Shown: positions 13,777 through 25,030, numbered from the stretch's first letter. The stretch is DNA of 64,000 nt from Macquaria australasica (GCA_005408345.1 SEMN01000316.1:372001-436000); one strand, 5' to 3'. Program-made: numbers and translations. Notes: generated from the sequence alone by a model not told the origin.

Positions 13777-16272
13777 TCTCTGTGAACGGTGCTAATCAGT
13801 ATGTTGTTGTGTTGTTGTGCTTTGTGACGGTGGAACAGGCCTAACCATAATCCATATTCACCCCCTGCCAGATGAAAAGACTGCCAAGCAAGCAGCAGCA
13901 GTCATGTTGCTCTCTCTGCTGTAACCCTTCTCTGTTTCATTCTCTCTCAGTTACTTACTCTTTCTCCTCGCTTTACTGTATATAGAGATCCGGCCTGATT
14001 AGTGCGGCATTAATCTTTGGGATTAATCCACTGAGACTTAATGGCTGGTTTTAACAGTGTATTAGCTCGGTAAATGATACACTGCTTTCTCTCACTAACT
14101 GAGACATTAGCATGAAAGCTTGTCTGTATAAAGGCCTTGGCAGGGAAACTGTTAAGGAGAATAAAATGTTCAGATTGAGCATGCTGACTAGAGGCTGAGT
14201 TAGAAGATCACCGATTAGGGTGCATATTTACCTGAACTGCCTACAATTTCTGATTTTTGACTTGTCATGGTAGGAAAAGCGGAGGTGTTATTAATAGCAT
14301 TAACAAAGGCTCTGTTCTATTCAAGTGTCCCAGTAAGCCATGACAGTGTGACAGTGAGCCAGCATGCACAAGACCAGGACCCTGAAACTGAAGCAGCTAA
14401 ATGGAATTCAGCCATCATTTATTTAATTATTTTTCCTACTGTAACATGTCAAAATGACTTCCTTGAAAAAACTTGCCTGTAGTTAAGCCTACTACACCAA
14501 ACCAGCTACATTTACACCCTTTACATGTGAAAAGGGCATGTATCCACTTGCGTTTTCAGGTCAGTTTTGTAAAGATATCCAAACAAACTAAAACACTCCC
14601 AAAATACAGGAAAATAAAATTAGCTAAATATCCTCTTCTTCCTCCTCTTTCAGCTGGCAAACAACAAAACTGTGCCTCACAGTTGACATTGTCACAGTGC
14701 TTTCTCAGCTGAGTCTCAGCTTCTGTCCCCTCTTGATTTCTACCATCCACCTGTGTTTAAATACAGCCAAACTCAAGATTTAGTTGCTTTTATTTGTATA
14801 TTATTCTGCTATAGTATACAGAATGCAATACTGACCTGGTCTTGGCTCATAAATACAACCTGTTAAAACACCAATGAGACATCAATTACTCTTCATTATT
14901 TTATGATTGCAAAAATCCACATTGTCCACAGAAAAACAAAAGCTTAATGTGGACAAAGGACTAAAATGGAGCAAACAAAATACGTATTTCCAAATTTAGC
15001 CCACTGTGCATACTCTAAAAGACAGATTCTGTGCACAGGTAACAACTGAGCAAACTTAATCTACTGATGAATACTGTGTAATGCTGTCAAAAGCTTCAAA
15101 ACAATACGTAGACCTTAAGTGGAGATTGTTTAGTCAGCTGGTGTTTCCACTATTAAGAATGAACTGTCAAGCTTAACAGGATATTATGTTTGTGTTCCCA
15201 CTTGTTCTTCTCTTTCACTGAAGTGTGGAATGACATTGATTGTTCACAGACCCTGTTCCAAAGGTTGGGACCCTGTTAAAAGAGGCTTAAGAAAGAAAAG
15301 GTGAAAAAGAGGAGAGATGTGAGAGGAATAGAAATGAGATCGGATACTAAATAGAGTTGACACTGCACTTACATAGCTGTCCTCTGGCTTCACACATTAG
15401 TCTGGCAGACAGATATCTAGAATTAAATGCTGCTTCTGCATCCCCCCACCTCCTTTCTTTCTCCACCCGTCTACGTCTATCTCACACCTTAACCACTGCC
15501 GCCCTCCCTCTCTCACTTTCCCTCCCTCTCCTCTTCTCATGCTCATTCATCTTTTGGCTCCTGTTGGCATTCGCTCCTCCAGCATGGCTGAGTTAATTAG
15601 CTGTGAACAGTAATGGAGGGCAGAATTCATATTTATGTACCATATTCATGCAGCATTTTCCTGATTGGAAATATGCAAACGTAATGTTGATTTCATATTT
15701 CACATTCCACAAATAGGAGCAGGGTTCACTTAATCTGAGAAAGTTATATTAACTTCTTAAAAAGTCTGGAGTGGCACAGTTTACAGTGGTGTACACACAC
15801 TCTCTAGACAGGTGAGAATTAATGTGACCGTCTTCTGTCTGTGTTACTCACAGCCTGTCTGGTTTGCCAGACATCATCAGGCCCATATGGCTTGAGTTTG
15901 GGGCTTTACAGACTGTTTGATGTGCTTAGGTGTATGCGTGTGCACACGTGTGTGAAGTCATGAAGGCTTATCTGTTCAGCTTGTCATTTTTCTAGCCCTC
16001 ATCTCCCTTTCTGTCTCTCTGCAGCTGCTGCTCCTATGATTGGTTGTAGTTGGAGTGGCACTCTGGGGGACAATGAATGGCTAATTACCTGAATTAATGA
16101 CAGGCACATAAAAAAATTGCCTCTTTAGAGCAGGCTTGTCATTAATTTATACTCCCTGTGTCTCTTTGTTGGAAAGATTTATTCTTAAAATGACCCTGCT
16201 GGCTAGGAAGAAAAAATTGACTCTAATTTGCAATGATGTTCCTGGAAAGCTTCAGCTTTTGTTGTTGTGATT

Positions 16273-16348
<76 letters not shown>

Positions 16349-19300
16349 CCGCATATGTCAGTGTGCATCTTCCTGCCAGCGTGAACGTTAACTGCACTCC
16401 CCAACCTGTCATCCCGTATTACTTCAATGTGACTTTGAAAAGGCCCGTCATAAAGAGGCAAACTCCAAGAAAATCAAACATCTCTATATAGGGAGGAGGA
16501 TGTGCTGTGTGCACGATGCATAAAATCTACGGTGAATGCTCGTGCAAAGAAGGGAGTAAAATAGGATAATGGAGGCATTGTTGCCTGTCAGATTCAAATT
16601 TATATTTATCTGTTGATTTGTCTATTTTGCCATTTTAAAATTACAAAAAGACACATCTCTCTTACCCCTAGTATATTGAAGATAGGTTTGGTTTTCTTTG
16701 CGCAGGACATAACATCTATTTTCCCCTCTACCCCAATACAATAGAGGTAAATAGAATTTTGTTTGTGGTGTCCACAGCTTTGAAAAATGACATTTAAAGC
16801 TGCAATAGCCAATATTTTTATATTTTCAATGGATCAAATAACTATGTGAATCACCCAAATCTGTGGCACTCAGCTCTACGAAGCATTTTAGCATCTTTTA
16901 GCTCATTGTTTTGGTTTTCTGGCACATTCTGCTCTCCAGCTCTGATAAACCCACTGTACGCGACCTGCCCAGCACCAAACGCCAGAAAGACCAAATTAGT
17001 GACTAGCTGGTAAACATAGTGGAGCATTAGTATCAGCTAAAGGGAGAGTGACTACTGGACTTACATTTATGAATGCAAATCTTGCAACATGTCTGCTGGA
17101 TGTATAAATAGGAAACTGTTTTGTTCACTTAATAAGGTGATAATATGTTAATATTGATTGTACAGCTTGTTCTGCTGCCCCCAAATGGCCAAAAACATCA
17201 ATTAATCCATCGCTTGTAACATACCCTTTCTTCACCTTTCTTTCTTTCCTTTCTTTCTTTCCTTTCTTTCTTTCCTCCTTCAGGATGATAACTGGGGGGA
17301 AACCACCACCGCAGTTACAGGCACCTCAGAGCTGAGTATTTCCCAGGAGGAAGTGGTTGGACTGGGGAAGGGAATGCAAGACCGGACCCAAGGCTTCCGC
17401 CGCTATCTTCCCCTAGTCGTGGGCTCGTGTGTGGGGCTGCTGGTGCTGGCCACACCCCTGGTCTTCCTGCTTCTTCCGGCTGTCATGTGGCCCGACAGAC
17501 TGCAGGCTTGTGGCGCAGCCTGCGAGGGCCTCTTCCTCTCCATCGCCTTCAAGCTCCTCATCCTCCTGGTGGCCATTTGGGCCTTGTTTCTCCGACCGGG
17601 AAGTGCCAGCCTGCCCAGAGTGTGTGTGTACCGTGCCTTCCTCACCACACTTACACTGCTGCTCACCATGTCTTATTGGCTCTTCTATGGGGTCCGGATC
17701 CTTGATGCTCAGGTGGGTTTGAATGTGTCCTTTAATTTGGCTTTCATTAACCTCAGAAAAAAGTATTTTATTCTGACTATTTTTCATTCAGACAAACATA
17801 TGTGTACAACAAAATCTTACTTTGGACTGTGTGCACATAAACATAGAACTTGTGAGTCCTTTTTGAGAGTTTTCATGGTTTTAGATAGCTCTTAGATTGT
17901 TTTTAAGGTGCCTTTTCAGGTTGTTTCTAGGATGCAATCTTTTATATTTTTCTTTTTAGAAATTGTATTCATTTATTTTTAATTGTTAATTCTGATTTTG
18001 TGACATATTTTACGTTATCTGTATGTTGTTTGTATGTTTCTGCTGTCTAACGAGATTTGTAATCTCAATGACACTTTCCTGGTTAAATATAAGTTAAAGA
18101 AAATTAAAGAAGAGGTTTTCACTCAACACCAGTGAATGTTTTCATTAAACCTGTGATGTGGTCTAAGCAGGATGAGGACTACCATGGTATCGTCCAGTTC
18201 GCCGTGTCCCTCGTGGACTCCCAGCTGTTTGTCCACTACCTGGCCGTGGTGCTGCTGGAGCTTCGTCACTTCCAGCCCTGCTACAGCGTGTGTGTCATGC
18301 GCTCCACTGATGGAGAGACACGTCACTACAACATAGGACAGCTCAGGTACGAATGCTCACTCACTGTAATTACCTCCTCTTTGTGCTTTACATGCAGTTC
18401 CTTATGAAGAAAATTATGACTGAAGAAGATACCATAAATATAAGCCTTTTACAATTTTATATGTGAATATGACCTTTCTGTACATTACATGTTGAGACAC
18501 ACACACTGGCACTTGGTCACAGTCATTACTCTCTATCATGTTGAAGTATGTGTGTAATTGGAGGCTCATGTCCACAGGGAAGTCTGGCACAGGCAGTAAT
18601 GGAGTTACTCATCAGCCTCCTCGTCTAGTTTGCTCAAGGCGAGCTATTCTAGGAGTTCTGGGGGAGGGATGAGAAAGTGCCGGACACAGGCGCTCGTCCT
18701 ATGGTTGTCTTACTTTGTTTCTGTTCCATTCGAGTATGTGACTACGACAGGACAAGGAGACAACAGTGGTAATTAGATAAGGTTTGTGTGGCAAGGCTAA
18801 AAACTTAATGGGTTTGTGATTTATAGTCTTCTTTTTGGCGTGATTTAGAATTAATATGCAGGTCAGTAAACAGGAAGTTAAAACTGTACCAGAGGCAGAA
18901 ACATACTAACCATACACAAGGTATTAATAGCTTCCAATAACTTAAAGGGGAATTGCACCAATTTTACACTTCAGAGTTTTTTCACAGGTCTTGGGGAGAA
19001 CTACTGCATATGTAAAAAATAAGTTGTCTTTAGAAAGAAGTGAGCTTAGCCTGCTCCTCATCTCTGCTTGAGGCTACCGGCTCGGGATACATTAGCCGTG
19101 GGTTGCATTGTGGGTAATGTAGGCACAATGGCATAAAAAAGACAGTTTATTTGATTCTGCTGATTTTGATCCTTTTTTTTTTGTAAACTATCCATCATGA
19201 TTCTGACATGATGTTATAGGAGTGCAATGCTAAACTGGTGCTGTACTCTTTCAACTGAATCAACATTTTAATTAAAGACAGGTCTTCGTCAGGCAAAAAA

Positions 19301-22300
19301 AAAAAACATATCAACAGAACCTCTTCTGTTTGTCTAAAAACTCACTGTTCAGCAGATTCAAGGGCATTATTCAGTGTCTTATATAAGTCAGCCATAATGT
19401 TTATCGTATTCCTACTGTCTCTGAGATGTCTCTCTCCATCTCTCTCTCATCTCACACAGCATTCAGAGGGCTGCTCTGTCCATTTTGGAGTACTACTACA
19501 GAGATTTTCCACTCCATAATCCAGCACTTCTCTCTGCCTCAAAGCACCGGGCTGCCAAACACCTGGCCGGGTTAAAGGTCTACAACGTAGACGGTTAGTC
19601 ACCTCATCTGTCCCAATAATAACCTCCTATATTATATAACAATAACTATATTATATTTCTGTTGTCGTCCCCTTTGTTGTTACTTTTCGCTCCCTGGTTT
19701 ACCAAGTTTTCCGCTCCTTCTACTTTCTTGTTGTGATGTTTTCTTTTCCATCTCCATCTCTTCCATAAGCAGCTTTTAAAAACAAACTGAGAACATACCT
19801 TTTGGACAGTAAGTACAGATACAAGTCCTCAACCTCACTCTGCACGGCACTTTATCACAGGAAGCCGCTAATTTCACGGTTCAGTTCACTCCATCTTTAG
19901 CGCACTCTGAAGCTTCGGCCCCTGACATAATGCATATACGCGGCAAATGCTCCTATACACACACACTCAGACACACACATGCGCTTGATATGTTGCCTCC
20001 CTGCTCCCACATACGCACATCCTGCAATGCCACATATTGCACTCTTTCTAAAAGGGTCTTTCACTCGCCACCCATCAATCCCCCATTAGCTGCACAACAC
20101 TGTGGATTTGATGATCTATGGCAGGGATGCAGTATGGGATATGGTGTCCTCGTAGCACCTCCCATCCGCCCCACCCCCTTCGCTATCACAGTGCAGCGGA
20201 AAGGCCTCTAGGGGGCCGTGGATTTTCAAACCTTAAATAATTCATCAGAGTATCGCCCATTCCTCACATACTCCCACATCTCTCCTTCCACCCGCTCAGC
20301 CTGTCTCCAGCTCGCTCTCGCTTTCTTTTTTTCCCCCTTCTTTATTCATTTTTTGTTCGCTTCAACCCCCACTCACTCTCTGCTCCCCTCTCATTCAAAG
20401 TCATTCACAGGCGCTCTTCTCTCATAGCACGAATATGTAGGCCAGGAAGTTAAAGAGGTTGGTGTTTAGCCATATTTTCAGTGGAAAATATTTACAATGC
20501 TCCCTGTGCAAACGATCTGACGGGATTCTTTCCCACTGGGATGGTTTTTCATCCATGTTTTATTACTACATTCAGTTTCTCTTTCTCACCTGCACACACA
20601 CGCATAAACACACATATGCAGATCAGATTATTAATGATTTATATCTTTACCTGACTGGCAGCGTTTACTCCCCCAAACTGTGCTGATCTTCATGAATATG
20701 GACCAGATCTGACTTCCCCCACAATAAAACCCCGGGAACTCTAATATACTGCTGTACAAGCTCCATTAGCTTTATGGGTTTGTCACACAAACCAGTAAAT
20801 TCACAGATCAGACAAGAACTATGGCCTTTGAAGTGTAAATGATGAATATTTAATCCACACCCCAGTAAAAAGGTTCCTGCATCAGATTGTCTGTTGAGAA
20901 ACGTGGATGCTTCCAGTGGAAATTGCATCTTATCTCAGTGCTATATTTAACATTCTCTGTGACTGAGACACATGATCTGGCAGGATGCCCCAGATAAGTA
21001 GCAAAGATTAACATACACTCTTCTCAAATCTTTCTCAAAAGTCAGTGGAGTATAAAGTGGACATAATACTGACCAAGAGGGCTGATTCACAGTTGTTTTA
21101 CATCTCTTGTGATGTGTAAGATCTGAGCTCTCCTCCCATCTGACCTTTCCTGTCCATGACACAGATTGAGATACATCCCATTAATCAGAGTCTGGTGGGG
21201 TCAGGTGCTCCTACCTCCAGCTCAAACTGATACAACCAATTTGCCTCTGTCCTCTCCTTTTGGTGCAGCCCCAGGGAGCACCGCAGGAGCGCAGCCTGGT
21301 AATGGGAATCAGTCACGGGCCATGGTTACAGCTGCCGCCAAGCGCAAAGACACCGCCCACAATGAGCTGTACTACGAAGAGGCCGACTACGAGAGGAGAG
21401 TCCGTAAACGTAGAGCCAGGTGAGTCACAGGAACAAATGACAGCATGTCAGGGGGGCAGCTTACTGATCTAAAGACTCTTTCAGACATGCACCTCGGTAC
21501 ATAAATCTCATGGCAATTTTGCACGTTGGTCTAAATGCACGTCTTGTTTTGCCTCTTTAAAGGACGGGTTCACAGTTTTTGAAGTCTGTTTTGAACCTGT
21601 TTCAATATTCATACGGTCACTTGACTATTTTATTTTAAGACAGGATATCACTTTTCAAGGATTTTGGCTTTTTCAGTCCTGTCATGTCTGAATAAAGTTG
21701 TAAGGAACATTTGCGTAACAGACACCTACATCTGAACGACCAGAACACATTACTTTAACTTACTTTTAGATGATAGATGAAGCCAGCAATATTATATATT
21801 CCATGTCTGAAAAAGACTCAACTGTTGCACTGGTACATTAGAGTGTAGCTTAATGATCGGTATGGATTAAATACAAGTGTAGAGAGTTGACAGTAAGCTA
21901 GCTGCTGCGTGTATGCTCCCTCTTTGTCAGGCTGGTGGTGGCTGTGGAGGAGGCCTTCACACATGTCCGGCGGATGAAGAAAGAGGATGAGCAAGCAACT
22001 CCGTCCGACATTATGGATGTGCGTGAAGCAGCTCTGGCTATATTTCCCTCCATGGCCCGTGCCCTGCAGAAGTACCTCCGCACCACCAGGAGGCAGCACT
22101 GCCACAGCATGGAGAGCATCCAGAAGCACCTCGCTTTCTGCCTCGTCAATAACATGAGCCCTAAGGTGAGTTTGGCTTTGAACCTCGAATTAGATAACAG
22201 AAATTCTAACAAGAATAGACGTGTTGATAATACTTCAAGCCACAGAAGTCAACTCTTTACAGGACTTAAAAGGATAGTTCCAGTTTATTACAATTTGGGT

Positions 22301-23159
22301 CTTATTTTAGTAGTTCTGGTAGTGGTGTAATTGCTGAGCTCTGGGCATTCGACGACATTGCTGCAACAAACATGAGTGTTTTGCCAACACTTGAGCCTGA
22401 TTATCTAAACCACTGGGATTGTGGCACTTCAGAAATACACACAATAAATCTCAATACTCTGGCATCTGTTTACTACTTTATTTCATTGAACTTATTTTTC
22501 TTTAAACCGAGGACAGATATTTGGGGTGTTTTTTGGAGTGCTGATGTCACAGGTCATATGGCATGAAGTGAACACACAAAAGGCTTGGACCTGCAGCACT
22601 TCTGGCACGTTTTTTAACCTTGGCACTCTTCCTCAAGCAGCATCAGGCAGCTTGTGTTTCTTGCCTCGTCTAACTGTTTTTAGTGATGCCGCCTTATTCC
22701 CAGATTTCAACAATTAATATAGTAGTATAACGTTGTTTTTTGCTATTGGGAATGGTGGCTAAAACTATGCAAATAAGACCCACTCAGGTTGTAATAATCC
22801 GGAAACAGGTTTCAAATACATTTCTCAATATTGTGCTGTTAAAAAAAAGATTTTCTTGCTGAACATTGTAGTGTCATTGCTTGTTTCTATGTGTCCAGGC
22901 CTTCCTAGAGGCCTACCTGTCCCCTGGTCCGACCCTGCAGTACGGCCCTGAGCGCTGGATGGCTGACCAGTGGACTTTGGTCAGCGAAGCTTCTGTCACC
23001 GGCGGCATAAAGGAGGGGACAGAGTTCTTACTGAGGTGTCTTGACTTTAGCTTAGCTGTGACCATCAAGAGCATCCCTTACATCCGACTGACTGAGGAGT
23101 ACATCGACCCCAAGTCTCACAAGTTTATACTGCTGCTCCAATCAGAAACCTCAGTTTAA
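9728..23159 (+). CDS. vangl1: Vang-like protein 1 (planar cell polarity), spliced
   Basis: Join 9728-9798, 10994-11165, 17284-17712, 18171-18346, 19460-19593, 21269-21419, 21931-22165, 22899-23159. All junctions are GT-AG and all phases agree, giving 542 residues (human VANGL1 is 524). VANGL proteins are four-pass membrane scaffolds of the planar cell polarity complex that bind Prickle and Dishevelled. The N-terminus MDTEST plus SGYSYHSS is a Ser-rich region of the kind phosphorylated on Wnt5a signalling. DDNWGETTT begins at residue 82, hydrophobic segments lie at about 122-146, 162-184, 198-219 and 230-255, and the C-terminus is the PDZ ligand ETSV. MDTEST, AAKHLAGLKVYNVD and HNELYYEEA favour VANGL1 over VANGL2, and the convergent casq2 neighbour agrees. 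The protein is intact, with somewhat divergent segments at residues 102-120 and in the GSTAGAQPGNG linker. Identity is near certain. Confidence 0.96.
10167..10462. repeat. hAT-like non-autonomous element
   Basis: The left end GGGCTGCAACTAATAAATAT and the right end CAACTTATCGACTTATCG are inverted-repeat-like termini of the GATTAATC family. Located in vangl1 between coding exons 1 and 2. Confidence 0.65.
10528..10922. repeat. second hAT-like copy with LINE-tail sequence inside
   Basis: Starts with GAGTCGATTCATATTTTTTT and ends near GGATTAATCATTAATTAATA. A LINE-like tail (AACAAGAGATTTTTAATCT, then CTCCTGGTTAAATAAA) lies inside at about 10690-10775, suggesting a nested insertion. The acceptor of vangl1 coding exon 2 is about 70 bp downstream. 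Confidence 0.5.
10994..11165 (+). CDS. vangl1: vangl1 coding exon 2 (basic/Ser-rich N-terminal tail)
   Basis: Encodes a charged DRSRERHKASSS segment, then SERSVVINPP and an acidic end EDHGDEAQ. This parallels human ERTRERHK, SEKSVTIQPP and TEEVQ. It lies between acceptor CTCCAG and donor CAGGTATTT. It ends in phase 0 at codon 81. Confidence 0.95.
11449..11483. repeat. (GT)n microsatellite
   Basis: Pure GT run in vangl1 intron between coding exons 2 and 3. Confidence 0.95.
11703..12343. mobile_element. long palindromic (foldback) MITE, full-length copy
   Basis: The two halves are inverted copies of each other over about 300 bp. The left edge reads AAGAAGTAGTTTGACAGTTT and the right edge is the reverse complement of AAAGGAGTAGTCTGACATTT. 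Inside, GGTTAGCTTAGCTTAGC pairs with GCTAAGCTAACTG, and AACAAGTTGTGGTTTTAC lies near the centre. There is no coding capacity. Two short derivatives of the same family are at about 28193-28337 and 43757-43901. Confidence 0.8.
13117..13204. repeat. (TG)n microsatellite with GCGT interruptions
   Basis: TG repeat of about 88 bp broken by four GCG units, in vangl1 intron between coding exons 2 and 3. Confidence 0.95.
13702..13774. repeat. (GT)n microsatellite
   Basis: Pure GT run of about 73 bp in the same vangl1 intron. Confidence 0.97.
13980..14110. promoter_or_regulatory. candidate conserved non-coding element with K50 homeodomain sites
   Basis: Contains CCTGATTAG, CATTAATC and a palindromic GGATTAATCC at 14020-14029. 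Such sites are typical for bicoid-class homeodomains (OTX, PITX, GSC). It is non-repetitive and intronic. This is only a motif-based guess. Confidence 0.2.
14270..14475. repeat. unnamed interspersed repeat, copy A
   Basis: Carries GGCTCTGTTCTATTCAAGTG, ACAGTGTGACAGTGAGCCAG, CAGGACCCTGAAACTGAAGC and TGTCAAAATGACTTCC. The same phrases recur at about 34155-34320 and 44030-44185, and weakly near 62110-62170. I do not recognise the family. Confidence 0.65.
16275..16346. repeat. (GT)n microsatellite
   Basis: Pure GT run in vangl1 intron between coding exons 2 and 3. Confidence 0.97.
16795..17215. repeat. probable dispersed teleost repeat
   Basis: The segment from AAAGCTGCAATAGCCAATAT to CCCCCAAATGGCCAAAAAC resembles a dispersed element I associate with percomorph genomes. 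No open frame and no clear terminal repeats are seen. It ends about 70 bp before the acceptor of vangl1 coding exon 3. Confidence 0.35.
17230..17277. repeat. (CTTT)n tract before splice acceptor
   Basis: Tandem CTTT/CCTTT units form the polypyrimidine tract of the vangl1 coding exon 3 acceptor. Confidence 0.85.
17284..17712 (+). CDS. vangl1: vangl1 coding exon 3 (TM1-TM3)
   Basis: 143 codons beginning DDNWGETTTAVTGTSE, the most conserved VANGL signature. It then spans three hydrophobic segments including SYWLFYGVRILDAQ. The acceptor follows a CTTT-rich tract, and the donor is CAGGTGGGT. Confidence 0.97.
17890..18115 (+). mobile_element. LINE 3'-end fragment
   Basis: Ends with GAGATTTGTAATCTCAATGA and CCTGGTTAAATATAAGTTAA, a degenerate copy of the common fish LINE tail also seen at about 8876 (inverted) and 10690. 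It fills most of the short intron between vangl1 coding exons 3 and 4. Confidence 0.5.
18171..18346 (+). CDS. vangl1: vangl1 coding exon 4 (TM4 and start of cytoplasmic domain)
   Basis: Encodes DEDYHGIVQFAVSLVD, a hydrophobic HYLAVVLLELRH segment, and STDGETRHYNIGQL. The Asp corresponding to mouse Vangl2 D255 (looptail) in STDG is conserved, as is the Val of AVSLVD mutated in human neural-tube-defect VANGL1 alleles. Confidence 0.97.
18945..19150. repeat. probable dispersed teleost repeat
   Basis: AAAGGGGAATTGCACCAATTTTAC followed by GGTCTTGGGGAGAACTACTG is a phrase I associate with dispersed elements in percomorph introns. It lies between vangl1 coding exons 4 and 5. Confidence 0.4.
19460..19593 (+). 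CDS. vangl1: vangl1 coding exon 5 (cytoplasmic domain)
   Basis: Encodes SIQRAALSILEYYYRDFP through KHRAAKHLAGLKVYNVD, matching the VANGL1 rather than the VANGL2 version of this segment. Ends in phase 1 at donor GGTTAGT. Confidence 0.97.
19594..21268. other. vangl1 intron 1.7 kb, no feature recognised
   Basis: Intron between coding exons 5 and 6. The open frames are low-complexity or accidental. A short CA-rich patch lies at about 19957-19980. Confidence 0.6.
21269..21419 (+). CDS. vangl1: vangl1 coding exon 6
   Basis: Encodes a Gly/Ala-rich linker (APGSTAGAQPGNGN) longer than in human, then QSRAMVTAAAKRKD, HNELYYEEADYERRV and a basic RKRRAR. Donor AGGTGAGT. Confidence 0.95.
21560..21720. 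repeat. probable MITE fragment
   Basis: Begins TTAAAGGACGGGTTCACAGT and continues TTTTTGAAGTCTGTTTTGAA, a pattern I associate with dispersed elements in fish introns. Ends are not defined. It lies between vangl1 coding exons 6 and 7. Confidence 0.35.
21931..22165 (+). CDS. vangl1: vangl1 coding exon 7
   Basis: Encodes LVVAVEEAFTHVRRMK, then IMDVREAALAIFPSMARALQ and the QKHLAFCLVNNMSPK end. This is highly conserved VANGL cytoplasmic domain. Ends in phase 0 at donor AAGGTGAGT. Confidence 0.97.
22264..22806. mobile_element. MITE with inverted ends in vangl1 intron
   Basis: The left end CAGTTTATTACAATTTGGGT and CTTATTTTAG is mirrored at the right by CAAATAAGACCCACTCAGG and TTGTAATAATCCGG. The element fills nearly all of the 733 bp intron between vangl1 coding exons 7 and 8 and carries no protein. 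Confidence 0.65.
22899..23159 (+). CDS. vangl1: vangl1 terminal coding exon (PDZ ligand)
   Basis: Encodes AFLEAYLSPGPTLQYG, then QWTLVSEASVT, DPKSHKFILLLQSETSV and TAA. The last four residues, ETSV, are the class I PDZ-binding motif used by VANGL proteins to bind Dishevelled and Scribble. Confidence 0.98.
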   Translation, partial: AFLEAYLSPGPTLQYGPERWMADQWTLVSEASVTGGIKEGTEFLLRCLDFSLAVTIKSIPYIRLTEEYIDPKSHKFILLLQSETSV

Positions 23160-23519
23160 CAGTGACAAGGTGGGCCAGTGCTGCTCCTCTGGACTTACAG
23201 GACTGTTACAGTTATCCGACTGACTTTTTAAAAAATAACTTTTTGTACTTTTTTTTGTACTTATGTGTATGTAATTTTCTCACATATAGTTATCTTTGTG
23301 TCCTTGTCTTTGTCCCGGGCGACATGAAAGACGATAAAAGATGGAAAACGAGAGGGAATATGTTTGGATTTCTGACATTTGCAGCAACACAGTTCAGGTA
23401 TTCCTCTATGCACTGCAGATGACCCTCACAAGTTGTCTTCTTCCTTTATTTGCATGTGCCAGTGTGTGCCTGCGTGCAAGAATTCATGATTTAGGAGAAG
23501 TGTGTGATTTAGGATGCAA

Positions 23520-23520
<1 letters not shown>

Positions 23521-23568
<48 letters not shown>

Positions 23569-23592
23569 TGCGTGCGTGCGTGTGTGTGTGTT
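23521..23592. repeat. (GT)n microsatellite with GCGT interruptions
   Basis: TG/GCG repeat inside the predicted vangl1 3' UTR. Confidence 0.95.
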
Positions 23593-24767
23593 TTGAGCAT
23601 AGTGTACACCCGGGATCTGTCTCAACCTGTCTCTTCTTTCTCCTTAGCGTTACTATAGTGACAAGGATATTTTATATAACCCAAACCCTTTTCACCAAAA
23701 CTGCTCTTTTTCAGTCTTAGCAATGATTATTTAACTGTCCTGTATTACAGATGTATGTACAGTATTTATATGTGAATATACTTTATCCCTCCAGACCTTT
23801 TATAGCAAAATTGTGCATTGGATCTTTTTAACCTCGTCAAAGATTTTTTTTTTTTTTACCTTCTCTGTCTGCTTTGTATTTGTGGAGATAACTAGACTGT
23901 AAATAGATGAAGACATGTTTGTACATCACAGACAAATCACTGGAGTCTCTTGGACTGAATGCCAACCACAGTACAGCTGAATATAGAGCCAATAGATTGT
24001 GAACAAACACATGTGACTTCTCATTATGTTTGTACAGTTAAGTGTGTGCAGTGTACACGGATCTGTTTGTAGGCTCGCAGAGAGACTAAATGTTTGGACG
24101 GCTATGAGGTTCATGTGGTAGACATTTTTGTATCATGTTAAAACTGTCGCTTTTGTGCTTTTCAATTGCAAAACACAATTCCCCTGATTTTCATCTTAAT
24201 TCATCCTGAACGGGGTTTATTATTACAGCACTTCTTTGGCATAATGTCAATCCTGTCAGCCAAATGAAATATACGCAGCCATGAGCATAAGACAATATGT
24301 AACCTAAAGGAATATTTATTTCCGCAATTTCTAATGATTTGGGACATTCTCTCCAAATCCCTCTCCAAAATTAATTGTCACTTATCTCATGCTGGCAAGT
24401 GTTTAAACAAGTGTTGAAAATGAATAATTTAGTGTAAATTAGCTCACACCCAGTGTCAGTATTTCTGCTGTCAGTATTTTGTCTCAGTGTCACGCTACTG
24501 CCACCTGTCTACAGCTACTGGAACAGGAACACTGTCCTGAGCATCAATCAAACTGTTAATTTGTATGAATATTTGATCTGTATTTTTAAAAAACCCCTCT
24601 GTATTTATGAGGCCTGTTATGTTGTAAATTTATATTTACACAAGTGTTAACAGTGTAGTTTTGTGTTTAGGCTTTTAGAGTGTTGATGGTTGTAAATAGT
24701 TCTTGACTACACATGTGCCTCAGTTATGCATATTTACAATTTGCTTAGCATACATGTGCAGTTTTCA

Positions 24768-24768
24768 A

Positions 24769-24803
<35 letters not shown>

Positions 24804-24863
24804 TGTGTGTGTGTGTGAGAGAGAGAGACAGAGAGTGTGTGTGTGTGTGTGAGAGGGGGGGGG
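24768..24863. repeat. compound (GT)n(GA)n microsatellite plus poly-G
   Basis: Alternating GT and GA runs ending in a G-run near 24855-24863, close to the predicted vangl1 polyadenylation signals. Confidence 0.95.
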
Positions 24864-25030
24864 GAACAAAGGGAACATAATAAAGAAAAGAGATTGCTTT
24901 CCCAAATGTCATGCAGCTGACTAGTCATGAGTTGTCTCTGTCTTCTTTTATACAACAGAACATGTAAAATCACAGCAGCTGTGTCAAAGTCACATTTGTA
25001 AAAAAAATAAATATTTGTATTGACCTTTCC

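Larger units (their letters stand above)
23160..25030 (+). other. vangl1: vangl1 3' UTR (extent inferred)
   Basis: Follows the vangl1 stop with no splice or gene signal. Canonical polyadenylation hexamers occur at 24879-24884 and 25006-25011. The length of about 1.8 kb is plausible for this family. A further AATAAA near 25680 could extend it. Confidence 0.5.

Noticed and set aside
9728..23159. vangl2 rather than vangl1
   Set aside because: The MDTEST start, AAKHLAGLKVYNVD and HNELYYEEA segments and the convergent casq2 all favour vangl1. VANGL2 carries different versions of these segments.
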